This document shows positions 27,635 through 38,866 of a stretch of 64,000 nt of DNA, one piece after another (the first letter of the stretch is position 1; each line of letters opens with the position of its first letter). Under the pieces are notes generated by a model. That model did no database searches, was not told where the DNA came from, and worked only from the letters and a program-made list of their open reading frames with translations. The position numbers and the translations under genes are program-made. The stretch is from Actinokineospora terrae (GTDB lineage: Bacteria > Actinomycetota > Actinomycetes > Mycobacteriales > Pseudonocardiaceae): positions 792,194 through 856,193 of the forward strand of contig NZ_FOGI01000001.1 of NCBI RefSeq assembly GCF_900111175.1, in the 5' to 3' direction.

Positions 27635-28384
27635 TCACCTCAGGTCGAACTCGTACATCGTGAAGTCCATCCCCATCATCCCGTGTTCGTTGGTGTTGGC
27701 CCTGACCGCCGCGGACTGGTCGAAGTCGGCCGCGGGCAGATCGACCGCCGCAGAGCGGTACACGCGACCCTCGAACCCGGCGTCGGTGGCAGCGCGCAGC
27801 ATCTTCTCCGGATTGCCCATCACCTCACTGGTGCCCAGGTAGACCTTGCCGCCGTCGACCAGGTGCGCGCCCGCGTCGCGGAAGAACCGCCGCTGCAGGC
27901 CGTAGCCGGGGTCGAGGACGGCCCGCTCGATGTGCTTGCCGTACTGCCGGTCCTCCGGGGCCTCGATGAACGGGCTGTTCCAGAAGATCACGTCGAAGGT
28001 CTCGGTCGGCTCCAGCGCCTCGAACAGGTCGCTGGTCGCCGCGGTCACGCGGTCGTCGACCCCGTGCCGTTCGGCGTTGCGGGCGGCGTTCTTGGCCGCG
28101 GCGGGGTTGATGTCGAGCGCCACCACCTGCGAGCACCCGGCTTGGGCGGCGAGCACGGCGGACACGCCCGCGCCGCACCCCATCTCCAGGAACCGTTGTC
28201 CCGCGACATAGGGGACCCACGAGGCGAACAGCCCCGGCCCCGGGTCGGTGTACGGGGGGAACACCTCGGGCAGCAGGTCCCACTCCATCTCCAGCAAGGA
28301 GAAAGTGCTCTGCAGCGGGGTGTCGGGGTCCTCGATGCGCGACAGCGTCCAACTTCCCAGTTCATATCCGAGCTCGTTGAACAT
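27635..28384 (-). CDS. SAM-dependent methyltransferase, HemK/PrmC-like
   Basis: The 249-residue protein has the SAM motif FLEMGCGAGVSAVLAAQAG, an acidic motif VVALDINPAAAKNAARNAE, and the catalytic-loop segment IFWNSPFIEAPED, which corresponds to the NPPY motif of glutamine/adenine N-methyltransferases with Ser at the second position. Likely methylates an amide, amino or hydroxyl group of an unknown substrate. ATG 28384 is preceded by GGGAGG at about 9 nt. It lies 42 nt upstream of ridA on the same strand; the pair may be cotranscribed. Confidence 0.85.
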   Translation of the reverse strand: MFNELGYELGSWTLSRIEDPDTPLQSTFSLLEMEWDLLPEVFPPYTDPGPGLFASWVPYVAGQRFLEMGCGAGVSAVLAAQAGCSQVVALDINPAAAKNAARNAERHGVDDRVTAATSDLFEALEPTETFDVIFWNSPFIEAPEDRQYGKHIERAVLDPGYGLQRRFFRDAGAHLVDGGKVYLGTSEVMGNPEKMLRAATDAGFEGRVYRSAAVDLPAADFDQSAAVRANTNEHGMMGMDFTMYEFDLR

Positions 28385-28579
28385 AGGCTCGTTCCTCCCT
28401 CGTGGGGACCAGCTGAGCGGGGTTCTCGCGGCAGGGGCCGCGGCGCACGGGTGAGCAGCGGGTGCGGCGGAGTCGTTGTGGCCGAACGGTTCTCGGCTGA
28501 CTCCGGAATGGATCGTCACACGGGTGGTGGGGGGTGTCAATGATCGTCCCGGGAACGGCAACGGCCCCGGACACGCGAA

Positions 28580-28610
28580 CACGGCCCGGACAGGGGGTCT
28601 CCGGGCCGTG
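28580..28610 (-). terminator. hairpin terminator after MFS gene
   Basis: An 11-bp perfect stem (CACGGCCCGGA at 28580-28590 with 28600-28610) with 9-nt loop, immediately after the stop of the exporter gene on the minus strand. Confidence 0.8.
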
Positions 28611-28628
28611 CTCGCTCAGCCGACCGCG

Positions 28629-29822
28629 CTACGGCTGTCGACGCGTGATGGTCTGGTCCACCAGGATCGCCGGGATGGTCAGCACCGCCAGGCCCGCGCC
28701 GATCCACGGGATCACCGTCAGGCTCGCGCCCGCGCTCAGCGCCACGCCCGCGAGGATGGGCACCAGGCTGATGCCGAGCTGGAACATCGACACCGCCGTG
28801 GAACCGGCCAGCGTGGGCGCGGCATAGGCGAGGGTGAACACCCGCCCGTAGATGGCCGGGTTCAACACGAACCCGGCCACGCCCATCAGCGCCACGATCA
28901 CGATGACCGCCAGGTCGTACTCCGCCAGCACCGCCAGCGCGACCGAGCACACCCCGATGCCGACCGCGCCGATCAGCAGCGCGTGGAACGGCCGCACGTC
29001 GGAGATCCGGCCGCCGATGGAGATGCCGACGAACGCGCCGATGCCGAACAGCGTCAGGATCGGCGGCACCCAGACCGAGTCGAGCCCGGTGACATCGGTC
29101 AGCAGCGGCGCGAGGTAGTTGTAGGTGATCATGTAGGCCGCGGTGCTCAGCAGGGTCGCGGCGTACACCGCGACCAGCCGGGTCTGCTTCATCGCCCGGA
29201 GTTCCTGCCGCACACTGGGTTCCGCCGCGGGTTTGGTCGCGGGAACGGCAGCGATGGTCAGCGCCGCGCCGATGAGGGTGAGCGCGAACACCGCCCAGAA
29301 CCCGCCGCGCCAGCCGGTGAAGTGGCTCAGCAGGGCGCTGGCCGGGCCGCCCGCGATCATCGCGACGCTGAGCCCGCTGACCACGACGCCCGAGGCGCGC
29401 GCGGTCTTCTCCGGTGGCACCAGGCTGATCGCGGTGACCGCCGCGACCGCCCAGAACCCGGCGTAGGCGATGCCGCAGACGAAGCGCGCCACCAGGATCA
29501 CCGCGTAGTTGTCGGTCAGCAGGCTGACCGCGACCGCGCCCGCGAACACCAGCTGCGTGATCACCAGCGTCGTCCGGCGCGGCCACCGCAGCGTCAGCAC
29601 GGCCATCGGCGGCCCGCCGATCACCACCGCGATGGCGAACGCCGTGATCAGCGCGCCCGCCGCGGACAGCGAGATGCCCAGGTCGTCGGCGATCGCGGGC
29701 AGCACCCCGGCCACCAGGAACTCCGCGCTGCCCATGGCCAGCAGGCTGAACGCGAGCAGGTACACCCCGAGCGGCAGCCGCTTGCTCGCGACCTCGACGG
29801 GGGTCGTCGTGTCGGCGCTCAT
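28629..29822 (-). CDS. MFS transporter, Cmx/AraJ-like efflux permease
   Basis: The 397-residue membrane protein has twelve hydrophobic spans and the MFS sugar-efflux/chloramphenicol-exporter pattern: FSLLAMGSAEFLVAGVLPAI, RFVCGIAYAGFWAVA, and a loop 8-9 GGRISDVRP. Such proteins export small drugs or sugars using proton motive force. Start ATG 29822. Located at the right end of the NRPS-associated region, it is a plausible exporter for the product, though independent drug resistance is equally possible. Confidence 0.88.
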   Translation of the reverse strand: MSADTTTPVEVASKRLPLGVYLLAFSLLAMGSAEFLVAGVLPAIADDLGISLSAAGALITAFAIAVVIGGPPMAVLTLRWPRRTTLVITQLVFAGAVAVSLLTDNYAVILVARFVCGIAYAGFWAVAAVTAISLVPPEKTARASGVVVSGLSVAMIAGGPASALLSHFTGWRGGFWAVFALTLIGAALTIAAVPATKPAAEPSVRQELRAMKQTRLVAVYAATLLSTAAYMITYNYLAPLLTDVTGLDSVWVPPILTLFGIGAFVGISIGGRISDVRPFHALLIGAVGIGVCSVALAVLAEYDLAVIVIVALMGVAGFVLNPAIYGRVFTLAYAAPTLAGSTAVSMFQLGISLVPILAGVALSAGASLTVIPWIGAGLAVLTIPAILVDQTITRRQP

Positions 29823-30090
29823 CGGCGGGCACCTCGACTCGGGGCGGGGACGTCGGTCGGGTGCGGGGTGGGGGACTCGTGGGGTGTCCGCGCGGCCACT
29901 TCGACGGCTCGTGTGCGCATTGGCGTTTCCTCGGATCGGTGCGGTGAGTGCGGCTTTCCCCGCGGGCCAACGGGATCCGTCGACCGGTAGGGGTGTGCCG
30001 GTCGCCGCCCGGCGTGCTGGGCGGCGCCGAGGCCCCAGTGTGGGGATGGCGCGCGAGGACCGACAAGTCTTGTTGCCAAAAGCGGGACGG

Positions 30091-31689
30091 CTAGCGCGGT
30101 TCGACAGCGCCGGACGCCGCGCCCGCGTCCACTTCGATCCGCCGGGGGCGCCGCGCCTGGGTGGACCACCAGTGCAGCGCGGCCGTGGTGGCCGACAGGG
30201 TGGTCGAGGTCCTGGCGGAGATCAGCGAGCCGTCGCGGAACGCGGCGACGACCGTGCCGTCTGGCGTCTTCGCGGTGGCCAGTCTGGCGCCGGGAAGACG
30301 GGAGAGCAAGGACCTGATGTGCTCGACGGCGTTTTCCCTGCTGTGGAAAGGGAAATCCGCCCAGATCGCGGAGGCGGACTCCAGGAGCGCGATGTCCGGG
30401 GTGGTGTCGGCGGCGCTGAGGGAGCCACCGGAGTCGCCGTGGCGCGCGGTGGTGCGCCGGATGGTGAGGCGGGCGTGGGCGGAGCTGGTGCGGGCGTCGC
30501 GGATGGTGGTGCGGTAGTGCGTGGGGTCGGTGAGTTCGACCTCTCCCGGGGGGATCGGCTCCGCGGGGCGGGGATCGGCGACGGGCAGGTCCATGATCCG
30601 GTAGAACAGGGCGTTCATGGTGGCGGCCGCGGTGCCGGGCCGGTGGAAGATCGTGGCCACGGTCGCCGGGTCGACCGGGGTGGGGATGGCGTCGGGGAGA
30701 CCGTCCGGCGGGAGGCGGGGGAGCGAGGCCAGCAGGCGGGACAGGGGAGAGGCGATGACCTCGGGGCCGCCGTCCGCCGCTAAGAGGATCGGTTTGCCCG
30801 CCGCGGCGGCGTAGCTGGTCAGCGAGCCGTGGTCGGAGATGACGAGATCGGCCGCGACCATCGCCTGCCGCCAGTCGTGCCCCGGCGGGACCAACGCGAG
30901 CCCGGCGGCGAGGGCTTGGCGTAACCACGCGCGAACCTGGAGCGGACCGTGCCGCTGCCAGACGTTGGGGTGCAGCGTCATCGCGACGCGGTACTCGTCG
31001 GCGGGGAGGGTGGAGACCAGCCGTTCGGCTAGGCGGGGATCCGTCCCGAAGAGGGAGTGCGGACCCCAGGTCGAGCAGAGGAGCACCATGCGCCTGCCAT
31101 CGGCGTCGAAAGCCCGGCGGTAGCGGTGACGGTGGGCGGCACTGGCCGTGATCCGGTCGAGGCAGGGGTCGGCGGTGAGTACGGCGTGCACGCGGGGGTC
31201 GACTGACTTGAGTGCTGCTACCTGCCGCTCGTGGGCGACCACGACTGTGTGCGGGACTACGCGGCCGTTCTTGACTAGTCCGGCTAGGCCTGACACCGCT
31301 GTTGGGTCTGCCGCCGCTCGCCGGTGATAACCCGCGCCGTGGGGCATAAGAACCAGTGGGGCGTTGAGGAGATGCAGCGCGCCGTTGTCACTAGCCGCCA
31401 CCGCCAAGTCAAACTTCTCCCGGCAGGCCTGCCCCCACGGCACGACTACCGCCCCCGCCGCCTTGAGTCGACCCTCTAGTCCCCCCGCAAACACCGACCC
31501 CTCGTCGACGGTGAACACCACCTCGACCCTCAGATCCCCCAACAGCCCCGGCAACACATCCCCCAACCGCCCCCACGCCGCCGGAGTCCGCACCACCACC
31601 AAAACCCGCCGCTCCCCCCGAACCGTCTCCCACACGCCGGTCACTGTCCCCCACCAGCCCCATCCCCCACCGGTACGCCTTCCCCGCAC
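30091..31689 (-). CDS. TagF/CDP-glycerol-transferase-like glycosyltransferase with C-terminal extension
   Basis: The 532-residue product has a GT-B-like body. LVLMPHGAGYHRR and MVLLCSTWGPHSLFG occur in the middle, followed by TLHPNVWQRHG and DLVISDHGSLTSYAAAAGKP, the pattern of CDP-glycerol glycerophosphotransferases and related polymer synthases. About 140 C-terminal residues (with ARHGDSGG and WADFPFHSRENAVEHIRSLL) match nothing I recognise. No signal peptide. GTG 31689 has GGGGG 8 nt upstream; GTG 31644 is possible. The acceptor is unknown; a role in cell-surface polymer or metabolite modification is inferred. Confidence 0.7.
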   Translation of the reverse strand: MRGRRTGGGWGWWGTVTGVWETVRGERRVLVVVRTPAAWGRLGDVLPGLLGDLRVEVVFTVDEGSVFAGGLEGRLKAAGAVVVPWGQACREKFDLAVAASDNGALHLLNAPLVLMPHGAGYHRRAAADPTAVSGLAGLVKNGRVVPHTVVVAHERQVAALKSVDPRVHAVLTADPCLDRITASAAHRHRYRRAFDADGRRMVLLCSTWGPHSLFGTDPRLAERLVSTLPADEYRVAMTLHPNVWQRHGPLQVRAWLRQALAAGLALVPPGHDWRQAMVAADLVISDHGSLTSYAAAAGKPILLAADGGPEVIASPLSRLLASLPRLPPDGLPDAIPTPVDPATVATIFHRPGTAAATMNALFYRIMDLPVADPRPAEPIPPGEVELTDPTHYRTTIRDARTSSAHARLTIRRTTARHGDSGGSLSAADTTPDIALLESASAIWADFPFHSRENAVEHIRSLLSRLPGARLATAKTPDGTVVAAFRDGSLISARTSTTLSATTAALHWWSTQARRPRRIEVDAGAASGAVEPR

Positions 31690-32455
31690 CGTAGCAACCC
31701 CCGCCGCCCGACCTTCGGCTGCGTTCTCTGCCTCGGGCCACCTGACCTTCGACTGCGCTCACCGCCTCACACGCAGCAGAGCACCGCGCGGCTAAGGGCG
31801 CCCGTGGTTCGCGCCCTGCTCTTGCTCTCCCATGCCCTCTAGGCGCGGCCTACGCTCCCTGCCCACCATCGCCCTCTAAGCGCGACCTCCACCCCCTCCT
31901 CACCGTTACCCACTAGGCCCCGCCTCCGGCCCGCCGTCGCCCACTAGGCCTCGTCCCCTGCCCGCTGTCGCCTACGAGGCCCCGCCTTCGCCCCTACACA
32001 CCGTCGCCCTCTCAACCCCGCCCCCGCCCGCCGTCCCCCTCTAAGCCGCGCCCTCAGCCTTACCCGCCGTCACCCTCTAACCCCCCACACCACCCGCTTC
32101 GCGCGCGGTCCCTACCCGGCCCAGCCCCCACCCTCACCGGGGGGCGTCCCAGGTCCCAGTCTACCGGCACCCCCCGACAGTGGATCTTGAAACAGGGGCT
32201 CCCAAGATCGACATGTGGACAACTTCTGTCGCTGAACCGGGTGATCCTCGCCGGGGTCTGGGCCACGTGGCCCGGGGAACCAAGAGACCCGGTCAAGTGC
32301 CGCGGGTCCCGGGGTTGCGAGTGCCGAGCCGGGAGCTCTCACGTGCGGCGGTGCTGGGTGTAGGGCCGTGCGAGGGGGAGGAGGTGTGATCTGAGCTAGT
32401 CGGGGAGGGGCGTGCAGTACCGTGAGGCTCCGGGTCGGGGCGTTGGGGGTGGGTT
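31690..32455. other. 766-nt intergenic region containing the C-rich repeat array
   Basis: No gene supported. 31835-32085 is a degenerate tandem repeat (separate entry). The rest is C-rich on the plus strand up to about 32110 and then less biased. The promoter for the STAND gene should lie at 32300-32455; no clear boxes were recognised. Confidence 0.5.
31835..32085 (+). repeat. degenerate C-rich tandem repeat, eight units
   Basis: Units open with CCC(T/A)CTA(G/A)GC or a close variant at 31835, 31872, 31909, 31940, 31971, 32007, 32037 and 32073, giving periods of 37, 37, 31, 31, 36, 30 and 36 nt. Most units end in CCGTCG or CCATCG. Between them lie CCGCCT-like stretches. Not coding in any frame with family resemblance; not CRISPR-like, since units abut without unique spacers. 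Confidence 0.7.
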
Positions 32456-34513
32456 GTGGACGAGGTGCGGAATGTGCTGGGCGGGGTGGCCGGGCAGGTT
32501 GTGCAGGCTCGGGACATCGGGTCGGTGACCTTCTTGCCGGTGCAGTTGCCCGCGGCGGTTCCGGCGTTGGTGCCTGCCGGGCCCGCGGCGTTCGTCGACC
32601 GGGTCGAGCACCTGGCCGCGGTGCGGTCGTTGATCGGTGCGGAGCCGCGGCCGGGGCGGCCCGTCGTGGTGGCGGTTCGGGGGATGCCGGGCGTGGGCAA
32701 GACGGCGTTGGTGCGGCAGGTGGCCTCGGTGTTGGCGGCGGAGTTTCCCGATGGGGCGCTGCACGCGAGTTTCGGGGCGGAGGGGCAGTCGCCCGCGGAG
32801 GCGTTGGGGCGGTTGCTCAAGGCGCTGGGCGTGCCGGATCCGTTGATGCCGACCACTTTCCAGGAACGCCGCGACCTCTTCCAATCGTTGACGGCCAAGA
32901 CGCGGCTCATCACGGTGCTGGACGATGTCACCGACGCTGGACAGGTCGAGGCGCTGCTGCCCAACTCCGCGGCGGGGCTGGTGCTGGTCGCCAGCAACAC
33001 GACACTGGAGGACCTGCACGCCGATGGCGCGGTGCCGGTCCTGTTGGAACCGTTGGAGACTCCCGACGCGCTCGACCTGCTGCGCGGGGTGTGCGGAGAC
33101 GGCCGGGTCGACCACGAGATCGACGCGGCGGTCGAGTTGGTCCAGCTGTGCGGCCTGCTTCCGCTTGCCGTGCGCGTGGTTGGTGCACGTCTCGCCGTGC
33201 ATCCGAAGTGGACAGTGAAGCGACTCGTCGACGAACTCCGCGGTGCCGAAGCGGGTCGGGTGTTCGGTGGGGTCAATGCCGTGTTCGACGCGGTCTACGC
33301 CGATCTCTCCGACGACGCTCGGACCGTCTACAAAACACTCGGCCTGCTGGTGAGCCACGACTTCGGGCTGGAGGTGCTCGCCGCGATGGTCGAGTCGCCC
33401 GTGGCTCGGCTGCGGGACACGCTCGAACAACTCCACGCCGCCGCCCTGGTCGAAGAACGCTCCGACGACCGATATGCCATGCACCGCTTGGTTCGTGCGC
33501 ACGCTCTGCGGGTCGCGGACGCCGAGACGTCCGATGTGGAACGTGAGACGCTTCTCCGCCGCGCTGTCGGCTGGTGGCAACTCGGTGCGACCGCCGCGGA
33601 TGTCGCCGCTACGGGGCGCGAACGCTTGCGCGTGTACGACCCCGAGCTATTCCTCGACGGCGCCGACCTTCCGATGAGTCCCCGGTCCGCGCTCGCGTGG
33701 TTCGAACGTGAACACGGCAACATCGCCGCAGCCATGCGCGCCTGCGCCGAGAAGGGGTGGCACGCGATCGTGTGGCAGCTCTTCGAGGCGACCTTCGCGT
33801 ACTACGACTCCCGTCGCCCGCTGGCGTCCTGGGTGGACGCTGGCCGTCTCGCCGTGGAGTCTGCCATAGTGGACGGTCACGTCGCCGCCGAGTCCCGCTG
33901 TCGGTGCCTGTTGGCCAAGGCGTACCAGGAACTCGAGCGCTACGACGACGCCGCGGCCGAACTCGACCAGGCCCGCGCCCTCGCCGACACCGACCGTCTC
34001 CGTGCGTCGACTTACGACTTCACCGGCAACCTCGCCCTGCGCACCGGCCGGTTCGACGACGCCCTGCACTGGTTCAGCACCGCCCGCGACATCAACATCG
34101 CGTTGGGCCGCAAGCGCGGCACGGCGATGCAGACCCTCTTCGTCGGCCGCGCCCTAGTCGGCCTCGGTCGTACTGCCGAGGCGCTCGACACCTTCGCCGA
34201 GGCCGCGCGCCTGGCTGCCGCCGCGAACGCCAAGAGCGTCCTCGCCAAGTCCATCCTGGCCACCGCCGCCGTCCACGCCGCGAACCAAGACCACATCGCG
34301 GCCGACCACGCCCTCGCCGACGCCGAACTCCTGGCCGACCAACTCGACAACAGCGCGCTGCAGGCCGAGATCCACCTGCTGCGCGCCACCACCGCCCGCG
34401 CCGCAGGCGACCACACCACCGCCGAGTCCCACCGCCGCGCCGCCGCGACCGCGTACGAGCGCATGGGCAGCCCCAAAGCCGCCCGACTACTCACCGACCT
34501 CGCCACAACCTGA
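32456..34513 (+). CDS. STAND NTPase (NB-ARC + TPR)
   Basis: The 685-residue protein has a short N-terminal leader (GGVAGQVVQARDIGSVTF) common in actinobacterial NB-ARC proteins. An ATPase module follows, with Walker A GMPGVGKTALV, Walker B LITVLDDV and the CGLLPLAVRV (GLPL-like) motif. Next come a winged-helix part (KTLGLLVSHDFGLEVLAAM) and about 280 residues of TPR-like helices. There is no N-terminal DNA-binding (SARP) or effector domain beyond the first 50 residues. STAND proteins act as ligand-gated switches in signalling, regulation or antiphage defence. GTG 32456 is used. Which role applies here cannot be told. Confidence 0.85.
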   Translation: MDEVRNVLGGVAGQVVQARDIGSVTFLPVQLPAAVPALVPAGPAAFVDRVEHLAAVRSLIGAEPRPGRPVVVAVRGMPGVGKTALVRQVASVLAAEFPDGALHASFGAEGQSPAEALGRLLKALGVPDPLMPTTFQERRDLFQSLTAKTRLITVLDDVTDAGQVEALLPNSAAGLVLVASNTTLEDLHADGAVPVLLEPLETPDALDLLRGVCGDGRVDHEIDAAVELVQLCGLLPLAVRVVGARLAVHPKWTVKRLVDELRGAEAGRVFGGVNAVFDAVYADLSDDARTVYKTLGLLVSHDFGLEVLAAMVESPVARLRDTLEQLHAAALVEERSDDRYAMHRLVRAHALRVADAETSDVERETLLRRAVGWWQLGATAADVAATGRERLRVYDPELFLDGADLPMSPRSALAWFEREHGNIAAAMRACAEKGWHAIVWQLFEATFAYYDSRRPLASWVDAGRLAVESAIVDGHVAAESRCRCLLAKAYQELERYDDAAAELDQARALADTDRLRASTYDFTGNLALRTGRFDDALHWFSTARDINIALGRKRGTAMQTLFVGRALVGLGRTAEALDTFAEAARLAAAANAKSVLAKSILATAAVHAANQDHIAADHALADAELLADQLDNSALQAEIHLLRATTARAAGDHTTAESHRRAAATAYERMGSPKAARLLTDLATT

Positions 34514-34549
34514 GCAGCAGCGACCTGCCCTGCCCCTTGCGAACTGACT

Positions 34550-34758
34550 GGCCGCGATCGGGATCGCCGCGAAGCTATCTGACTGGGCTGCCGGGCACAG
34601 GGCTGGCGCGATCGTGCCGCTGTGAAGCGACCTGACGAGACCTGGTGCGACACGACCGCCACAACCGGCTGCCGCGACCGCACTCGCCGCAACCTGACTT
34701 GGTGCGACCTGGCCTGGCGAACTGGCCTGCCGTGACCGTGCTCGCCGCGATGTTTGGC
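34550..34758 (+). repeat. three degenerate repeats downstream of STAND gene
   Basis: Related segments at 34550-34576, 34669-34702 and 34727-34758 share a core like TGCCGCGACCGNNCTCGCCG. The surrounding 295-nt gap is a run of GCGACCTG/CTGGC-type words and holds no supported gene. Confidence 0.45.
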
Positions 34759-34767
34759 CGACGTGAA

Positions 34768-34801
34768 CCGGGGCCCCACGGGCGAACCGCGGGGACCCCG
34801 G
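34768..34801. terminator. hairpin between convergent genes
   Basis: CCGGGGCCCC at 34768-34777 pairs with GGGGACCCCGG at 34791-34801 with one bulged base. It lies just beyond the stop of the minus-strand secreted protein and can serve both strands. Confidence 0.65.
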
Positions 34802-34808
34802 TCGTGGG

Positions 34809-35207
34809 TCAGCTGGTGACGAGGAGGTCGTAGCCGGTGAAGCCGGATCGGCAGGTGTGGCTGTTCCACGCGGCGGGGGAGGCGGCCTCGCCGTTGGTGC
34901 CCGCGGTCTGGCAGTCGGTCAGGGTGGCGGTGGTGAACAGGTAGGCGTCGGTGAACGAGGCGCCGGTGGGCTCGCCGATCAGGTCGTACCCCGCGATGCC
35001 GGGGCGGCAGGTGAACCCGGCGAAGGTGAAGACGTTCCCGTCCTCCGCCCGCACCCCGGCGGTCACGCACTCGTCGAGCGTGGGAAAGGTGAACACGTAA
35101 GCGGTCGGCACCGGCCAGTCGGTCGAGGCCGACGCGGGCGCGGCGAGCGCCACCGCGGCAGCGGCGCCCACCGCGGCGATGGCGGCGATCCGAGAACCTG
35201 CGGACAT
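34809..35207 (-). CDS. small secreted protein with duplicated Cys-containing motif
   Basis: The 132-residue precursor has a clear signal peptide (IAAIAAVGAAAAVALAAPAS, cleavage near ASA-ST). The mature part is two similar halves: AYVFTFPTLDEC...FTCRPGIAGYDLI and AYLFTTATLTDC...HTCRSGFTGYDLL. Each has two Cys, so probably two disulfides. No family recognised. ATG 35207. A long upstream region of 500 nt separates it from other genes, so it has its own promoter. Function unknown; a secreted or surface-associated role is implied by the signal peptide only. Confidence 0.75.
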   Translation of the reverse strand: MSAGSRIAAIAAVGAAAAVALAAPASASTDWPVPTAYVFTFPTLDECVTAGVRAEDGNVFTFAGFTCRPGIAGYDLIGEPTGASFTDAYLFTTATLTDCQTAGTNGEAASPAAWNSHTCRSGFTGYDLLVTS

Positions 35208-35724
35208 GGGTGTCCTCCAGTCGTCACAACGGTTGATCGGCCTGATTTCCGCACTGCGCCCTCGACGTTAACCGACCGCCCCAGACCCAAATGGATTGTT
35301 TGCCGGTCACCACCGCACACTCAGCGTGACCACACCCCTCGGCCACCCTCGACGCGGAACCCCTTGACCAGCAACAACATCGCCCCACCGACTGCGCGCC
35401 GGGACCGAACAGCCCACCCGACGTCATCACCCATGGTGACAACTGTGCTCCGCGCCACCCTGCGGCACATCGCTGCCGCCTGACCCATTCGGCCGCAATG
35501 GATTTCCCGGCGGACCACACCGGATGTCCGATTGCGCCGGTCGTCGAATCCGGTGCGTGGGTCCGGATTCGATTGCTGTTCTCACCCGGTTGGCGGTTAG
35601 GTGACCGGCATTTCCCCATCGCTCTATGACAGGGATTCCGACGACGGCAGCTTTCTGCCATCGTCACCGGAATCGGCTGGTGGCATGATCCTGCCGTGGC
35701 GGAATGGCCGCTTGTGTGCTGTGG
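35208..35724. other. 517-nt intergenic region, no gene seen
   Basis: Upstream of the secreted protein gene (minus strand) and beyond the terminator of the next minus-strand gene. Open frames here lack ribosome sites and family resemblance. GC content is lower than in neighbouring genes around 35270-35640, as expected for a promoter region. No repeat or operator stood out. Confidence 0.5.
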
Positions 35725-35760
35725 CCCACACCCGGCGGACCGCAGTCCGCCGGGTGTGGG
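35725..35760 (-). terminator. strong hairpin terminator
   Basis: A perfect 16-bp stem (CCCACACCCGGCGGAC at 35725-35740 with 35745-35760), CGCA loop, directly abutting the stop codon of the small minus-strand gene. Confidence 0.88.
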
Positions 35761-36081
35761 CTAGTCCAGGCCCATAGCCTTGCGGATCTCGGCGAGGCGG
35801 GCGCGGCCTGCTTCCTCGCGCTTGGCGAGCTGGTCGTCCAGGGACTCGGTGGTGGGGCCGGTGCCGCCCAGGCCTGCCAGGTCGGTGGATCCGGTGGCGG
35901 TGGCGGCGCGGGACTCGATGCGGTCGCGGACGTAGTCGAAGGTCGGGACGCCCGCGTCGGTGTAGTCCGGGGCGGCCTCGACCACCTCGGTGAGCGGGGG
36001 AGTGGGGCGCTCGACGAGTTCGGCGGCCTCGACCACCTCGGCGTCGACGACGTCCGGGTTGTCCGGCTGGGGTGTGCTCAT
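35761..36081 (-). CDS. small acidic hypothetical protein
   Basis: The 106-residue product is acidic and rich in Val, Glu and Pro in its first half (VVDAEVVEAAELVERPTPPL) with a predicted helix at the end (DDQLAKREEAGRARLAEIRK). No signal peptide, membrane span or recognised domain. ATG 36081 is preceded by GAGAGAG; the frame extends upstream but without a ribosome site. It lies between katG and its own terminator with a hairpin on each side, so is an independent transcript. Codon use is normal for the region, so I regard it as real. Confidence 0.7.
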   Translation of the reverse strand: MSTPQPDNPDVVDAEVVEAAELVERPTPPLTEVVEAAPDYTDAGVPTFDYVRDRIESRAATATGSTDLAGLGGTGPTTESLDDQLAKREEAGRARLAEIRKAMGLD

Positions 36082-36131
36082 CGGGTGCTCTCTCCGCTCG
36101 GGGTACACCGGCCAGCATAGGCGCGAACGAC

Positions 36132-36167
36132 AGCGCGCCCGGTCCCGCGACGGGGACCGGGCGCGCT
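36132..36167 (-). terminator. katG terminator
   Basis: A perfect 15-bp stem (AGCGCGCCCGGTCCC at 36132-36146 with 36153-36167) and 6-nt loop, 10 nt after the katG stop on the minus strand. Confidence 0.88.
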
Positions 36168-36177
36168 GGGTGTTCGG

Positions 36178-38866
<2,689 letters not shown>

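Noticed and set aside
31835..32085. CRISPR array
   Set aside because: Repeat units are degenerate and abut each other without unique spacers of constant length, and no cas genes are near.
35224..35667. Minus-strand hypothetical gene upstream of the small secreted protein
   Set aside because: No ribosome site, Cys/Trp/Ser-rich atypical composition and no third-position GC bias; lies in an expected promoter region.
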